The notes under the pieces: generated by a model
Databases searched by the model: none
What the model saw: the letters and a program-made list of their open reading frames with translations, nothing else
Told to the model about the DNA's origin: nothing
In this document: positions 41,105-43,947 of the stretch, piece after piece
How positions within the stretch are numbered: the first letter of the stretch is position 1
Layout: each line of letters starts with the position of its first letter
Translations under genes and position numbers: made by a program
Assembly (NCBI GenBank): GCA_019310485.1
Contig: JAFDEF010000037.1
Location: 1 to 43,947 of the forward strand
DNA: 43,947 nucleotides
Source of the DNA: Deltaproteobacteria bacterium
GTDB taxonomy: Bacteria; Desulfobacterota; DSM-4660; Desulfatiglandales; HGW-15
Direction of reading: 5' to 3'

Positions 41105-43947
41105 TGGGAATCTCCGATGCTATTTTACAAGCGTTCCCTGAGCTCAATGACGCTCAGCGTGAAGCTATCGCCCACACAGAGGGGCCTCTTCTTGTAATCG
41201 CTGGACCCGGCTCTGGCAAAACTCTCGTGTTGGTCCTTCGGACACTGAACCTATTGCTGGAAGGGCTGACCAATCCTGAGGGAATTCTCCTTTGTACTTT
41301 TACCGAAAAGGCAGCTTTTGAACTGAGAGATCGGCTCTCTCTTTTAGCCAGAAAGCTTAGGTATGATGGCAATCTAACATCACTGCATGTAGGCACGATC
41401 CATGGATTGGCAAACTCATTTCTTTTACGCTACAGACATCATACCCCGCTTGGAAACAACTATGAGGTTCTTGATGAACTGACACAATTACTTTTTATCT
41501 TTGATCACTTTAGTGAAATCATAGGTGCGCAGGATAATGGAAGATTTCTTGGCCGATGGAAGACCCGCTGGACAGCCATCGAAGGGGTCCGTAACTATTT
41601 CAACAAGATTACTGAAGAGCTTATAGATCCTGACGTTCTACAAGCTTCTGAAGATCCTTTTGTTCGGTCCATCGGCGTAAGTTATAAGATATATGTTGAA
41701 AAGCTTTTTGAGACCAATCGGGTCGATTTTGCCCATCAGCAAAAGCTCTTCCTCAACCTCCTTGAGAGTCCTGAAATAGGCAAGGATATTAAATCAAAAA
41801 TTCGGTATGCCATGGTGGACGAGTATCAGGATACAAACTACGTCCAGGAGCAAATGATCCTCCGGCTCGCCGAAGAGGGAAGCAATATCGCTGTTGTAGG
41901 TGATGAAGACCAGGCACTATATCGATTTCGTGGTGGGACAGTCCGCAATATTCTTGAGTTCCCAAGTCATTTTAAAGACTGCCATATTGTCACCCTCTCA
42001 GTAAATTATCGCTCACACAAGGATATTATAGAGGGCTATGACAAATTCATGAGATCCTGGGATTGGACCGATTCCCAGGGTGAAAGAAAATTCCGATTTG
42101 ACAAAAAGATAAAACCAGACCCAGAACAGTCCTTTCCTGATTATCCGTCTCTGTTCTCAATCTGGGGAGAAAACAGAGAAGACGAGGCGCGCCGCTTTGC
42201 GGATCTCGTGGCCTTCCTCAAACAAAGTAAGGTTATCGAAGATGAAAGCCAGGTTGCCCTTTTACTCCATAGTGTAAGACAAGAACATAGCGGCCCCTAT
42301 CTCAGGGCTTTGGCAGATAGAGGAATTCCGGCCTTTTGCCCACGAGCCAGGGCCTATTTCGATAATGAAGAGATCCGCTACATGGTGGCCTGCTATGCCA
42401 TTCTCCTTGGTTACTATGGAGAGGGCCGAGGGGAACTGGCAGGACATAGCCTAAGGGATCTAGCCATCTATGTTGATCAGTGCTTGGTTGAACTTGGCCG
42501 CAAATATCCCGACCCTCATCCCTTAGCAAGGCTCCTTCAGAAATTCGCCTGGGAAATTGCAAACCTAAAAGGCAGACAGACACTTAATCGTCGCCTTGCC
42601 GACTATTTTTATCAGTTTTTGGCCAATGATCCATTTGCCACCTTTGTAAAAAACGAAAACCGTGCCCGCAATCTGGCCATCTTTTCCCAGCTTCTTAACA
42701 TCTTTCAGACCTATTATCATTACACAGTCATAACGGCTAGAAACCGGGAGCCGCTTCGGTTTCATTTCTTCCACAGCTTCCTGCGTCTGCTTTATGAAGG
42801 CGGCATTAATGAATATGAAGACCCTGACAAGCCCATGCCTAAGGGTTATGTGCAGGTCATGACGATTCACCAGGCAAAGGGCCTTGAGTTTCCGGTTGTT
42901 GTTGTGGGCTCATTAGCTGTGCGGTTATCATCTCCCAAGGATGTGGATCGGGTATTAGGCCCCTTTTACCAGAGGTCTCCTTTCGAGCCCGCTAACCGAG
43001 TTACCGGATTCGACCGGATGCGTCTTCATTATGTAGCCTTCTCAAGGGCAGAGAAAGTTCTCGTCCTGACTACCGGAGACCAACCCAAGCAATATTTCAA
43101 TCCAATATGGCAGGGACTATCCCAGTGGCCATATGTACAGCAAGATCTACTCAAGTCCCTCTTTTTCCGACTTCGCCACCGAATGCCAATAAGAAAGACC
43201 TTCAGCTTTACGAGTGACCTCAAGGTATACGAGACATGCCCAAGGCAATATGAGTTTTTCCGATTATACCAGTTTACCCCTGCACGATCCGCTGAGTACT
43301 TCTTTGGAAGTCTCGTCCATCAAACGATCGAAGAGATCCATCGCTGGGCAATGGATGGGAAGGCAGGCATGCTTGACGAGTCGCAGATACATGATCTCTT
43401 TCAAACGAACTATCAAAATCTCCTCACACGGGGTTTACGTCCCATAGGTCCAAAGCAAAAGGAAGAAGCTCTTTTTCAGGTGATAAACTATTTCAAGCAA
43501 AATCGCTCAGAGTTCGATCGAATCATTGAGACTGAGATTGATGTTTCAGTCGAGAAGGGAGATTACATCCTGACCGGAAAGGTTGATCTTCTCCTGGGAG
43601 GTGACGGAAAGTTGGAATTATTGGATTTCAAATCTCAACCACGTCCCACAGAAAATGACGAACGTATCCCTTCTTATTACCAGCAGCTTTGCATTTATGC
43701 CCATATTCTGGAGACCAGAGACGGCAAGCGCCCTGAAAGGCTCATGCTTTACTGGACAGGGGAACCTAAAAAGGAAGACGCCCTCATGACATTTCCTTAT
43801 GAATCCCATGTTGTTGAGGAAGCAGGGACTCATTTTGATGAGGTGGTCAAATGCATTCTCAATAGACAATTCACGATCATCAAACCTCCCGAAAGCAAAG
43901 TATGTAAGGAATGTGATCTGAGGGCATATTGCATAAAAGAAGGAGAT
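41104..43947 (+). CDS. UvrD-type superfamily 1 helicase with C-terminal PD-(D/E)XK/Fe-S nuclease domain (partial)
   Basis: An unbroken frame of 948 codons runs off the right edge. The helicase part has AGPGSGKT, CTFTEKAA, VDEYQDTN, VVGDEDQALYRFRG, SVNYRSH, MTIHQAKGLEF and HYVAFSRAEK, a complete UvrD/Rep set. The C-terminal part has YETCPRQYEFF, then GKVDLLLGGDGKLELLDFKS (PD-(D/E)XK core) and CKECDLRAYC, a Cas4/AddB-like nuclease with a four-Cys Fe-S site. It is therefore an end-processing helicase-nuclease, likely for repair or defence. It starts inside the radC stop. Confidence 0.9.
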   Translation, partial: MGISDAILQAFPELNDAQREAIAHTEGPLLVIAGPGSGKTLVLVLRTLNLLLEGLTNPEGILLCTFTEKAAFELRDRLSLLARKLRYDGNLTSLHVGTIHGLANSFLLRYRHHTPLGNNYEVLDELTQLLFIFDHFSEIIGAQDNGRFLGRWKTRWTAIEGVRNYFNKITEELIDPDVLQASEDPFVRSIGVSYKIYVEKLFETNRVDFAHQQKLFLNLLESPEIGKDIKSKIRYAMVDEYQDTNYVQEQMILRLAEEGSNIAVVGDEDQALYRFRGGTVRNILEFPSHFKDCHIVTLSVNYRSHKDIIEGYDKFMRSWDWTDSQGERKFRFDKKIKPDPEQSFPDYPSLFSIWGENREDEARRFADLVAFLKQSKVIEDESQVALLLHSVRQEHSGPYLRALADRGIPAFCPRARAYFDNEEIRYMVACYAILLGYYGEGRGELAGHSLRDLAIYVDQCLVELGRKYPDPHPLARLLQKFAWEIANLKGRQTLNRRLADYFYQFLANDPFATFVKNENRARNLAIFSQLLNIFQTYYHYTVITARNREPLRFHFFHSFLRLLYEGGINEYEDPDKPMPKGYVQVMTIHQAKGLEFPVVVVGSLAVRLSSPKDVDRVLGPFYQRSPFEPANRVTGFDRMRLHYVAFSRAEKVLVLTTGDQPKQYFNPIWQGLSQWPYVQQDLLKSLFFRLRHRMPIRKTFSFTSDLKVYETCPRQYEFFRLYQFTPARSAEYFFGSLVHQTIEEIHRWAMDGKAGMLDESQIHDLFQTNYQNLLTRGLRPIGPKQKEEALFQVINYFKQNRSEFDRIIETEIDVSVEKGDYILTGKVDLLLGGDGKLELLDFKSQPRPTENDERIPSYYQQLCIYAHILETRDGKRPERLMLYWTGEPKKEDALMTFPYESHVVEEAGTHFDEVVKCILNRQFTIIKPPESKVCKECDLRAYCIKEGD

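Noticed and set aside
29670-43947. Second copy of the tRNA-Pro 3' end as attR
   Set aside because: I found no repeat of the tRNA 3' sequence on reading to the right edge; the island end probably lies beyond the window.

Overview
The window looks like a chromosome segment of an anaerobic Desulfobacterota (deltaproteobacterial, probably sulfate-reducing or syntrophic) organism. The main clues are a selenocysteine-encoding HdrA-type flavoprotein, an NtrC-family activator with a matching sigma-54 promoter, an archaemetzincin, an AmmeMemoRadiSam (MEMO) protein and the set of housekeeping genes. This assignment is inferred from gene content; no rRNA is present.

Positions 1-29.6 kb are mostly core chromosome. 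At the left edge (minus strand) lies the 5' two thirds of an hdrA-like gene with an in-frame UGA (Sec60) followed by a SECIS-like hairpin. Next come a sensor kinase/NtrC-type regulator pair, an archaemetzincin, and a tandem pair of cysteine-rich GcvH-like proteins with a well-matched sigma-54 promoter. An HD-GYP protein and a broken ADP-ribosylglycohydrolase gene each carry a copy of the same 105-nt palindromic repeat. The CvpA-MazG-sensor kinase run and the PlsC-LolA-like-PriA run follow. Then come an exported MEMO protein, a decayed REP-type transposase, TlpA, an amidohydrolase, RecD2, a cyclophilin-like protein, Der, PyrG, small proteins and a NUDIX hydrolase. The block ends in tRNA-Pro(CGG).

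From tRNA-Pro to the right edge is an accessory island. A tyrosine integrase with an apparent internal deletion sits tail-to-tail with the tRNA. It is followed by an IS21 remnant fused head-to-head to a DnaC-like fragment at a perfect 20-nt palindrome. After that come RusA, HTH proteins, and an ssb gene broken by inserted inverted-repeat elements. Many genes here are damaged, so this part reads as the decayed replication module of a phage or integrative element.

The most interesting locus is at 33.9-38.5 kb. A ComEC-type metallo-beta-lactamase protein is translationally coupled (ATGA overlap) to a 1165-residue polypeptide. In order, that polypeptide carries an E2-like domain, an E1/ThiF domain, a JAB/JAMM peptidase and a patatin phospholipase. 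These activities correspond to Cap2, Cap3 and CapV of type II CBASS, fused in one chain, and no CD-NTase is visible. A small GIY-YIG-like gene, a divergent XRE regulator/ImmA protease pair, a damaged radC and a UvrD-type helicase with a Cas4/AddB-like nuclease end (running off the window) lie beside it. The locus is best read as a candidate anti-phage system using ubiquitin-like conjugation, with a lipase effector and a possible ImmA-controlled switch.
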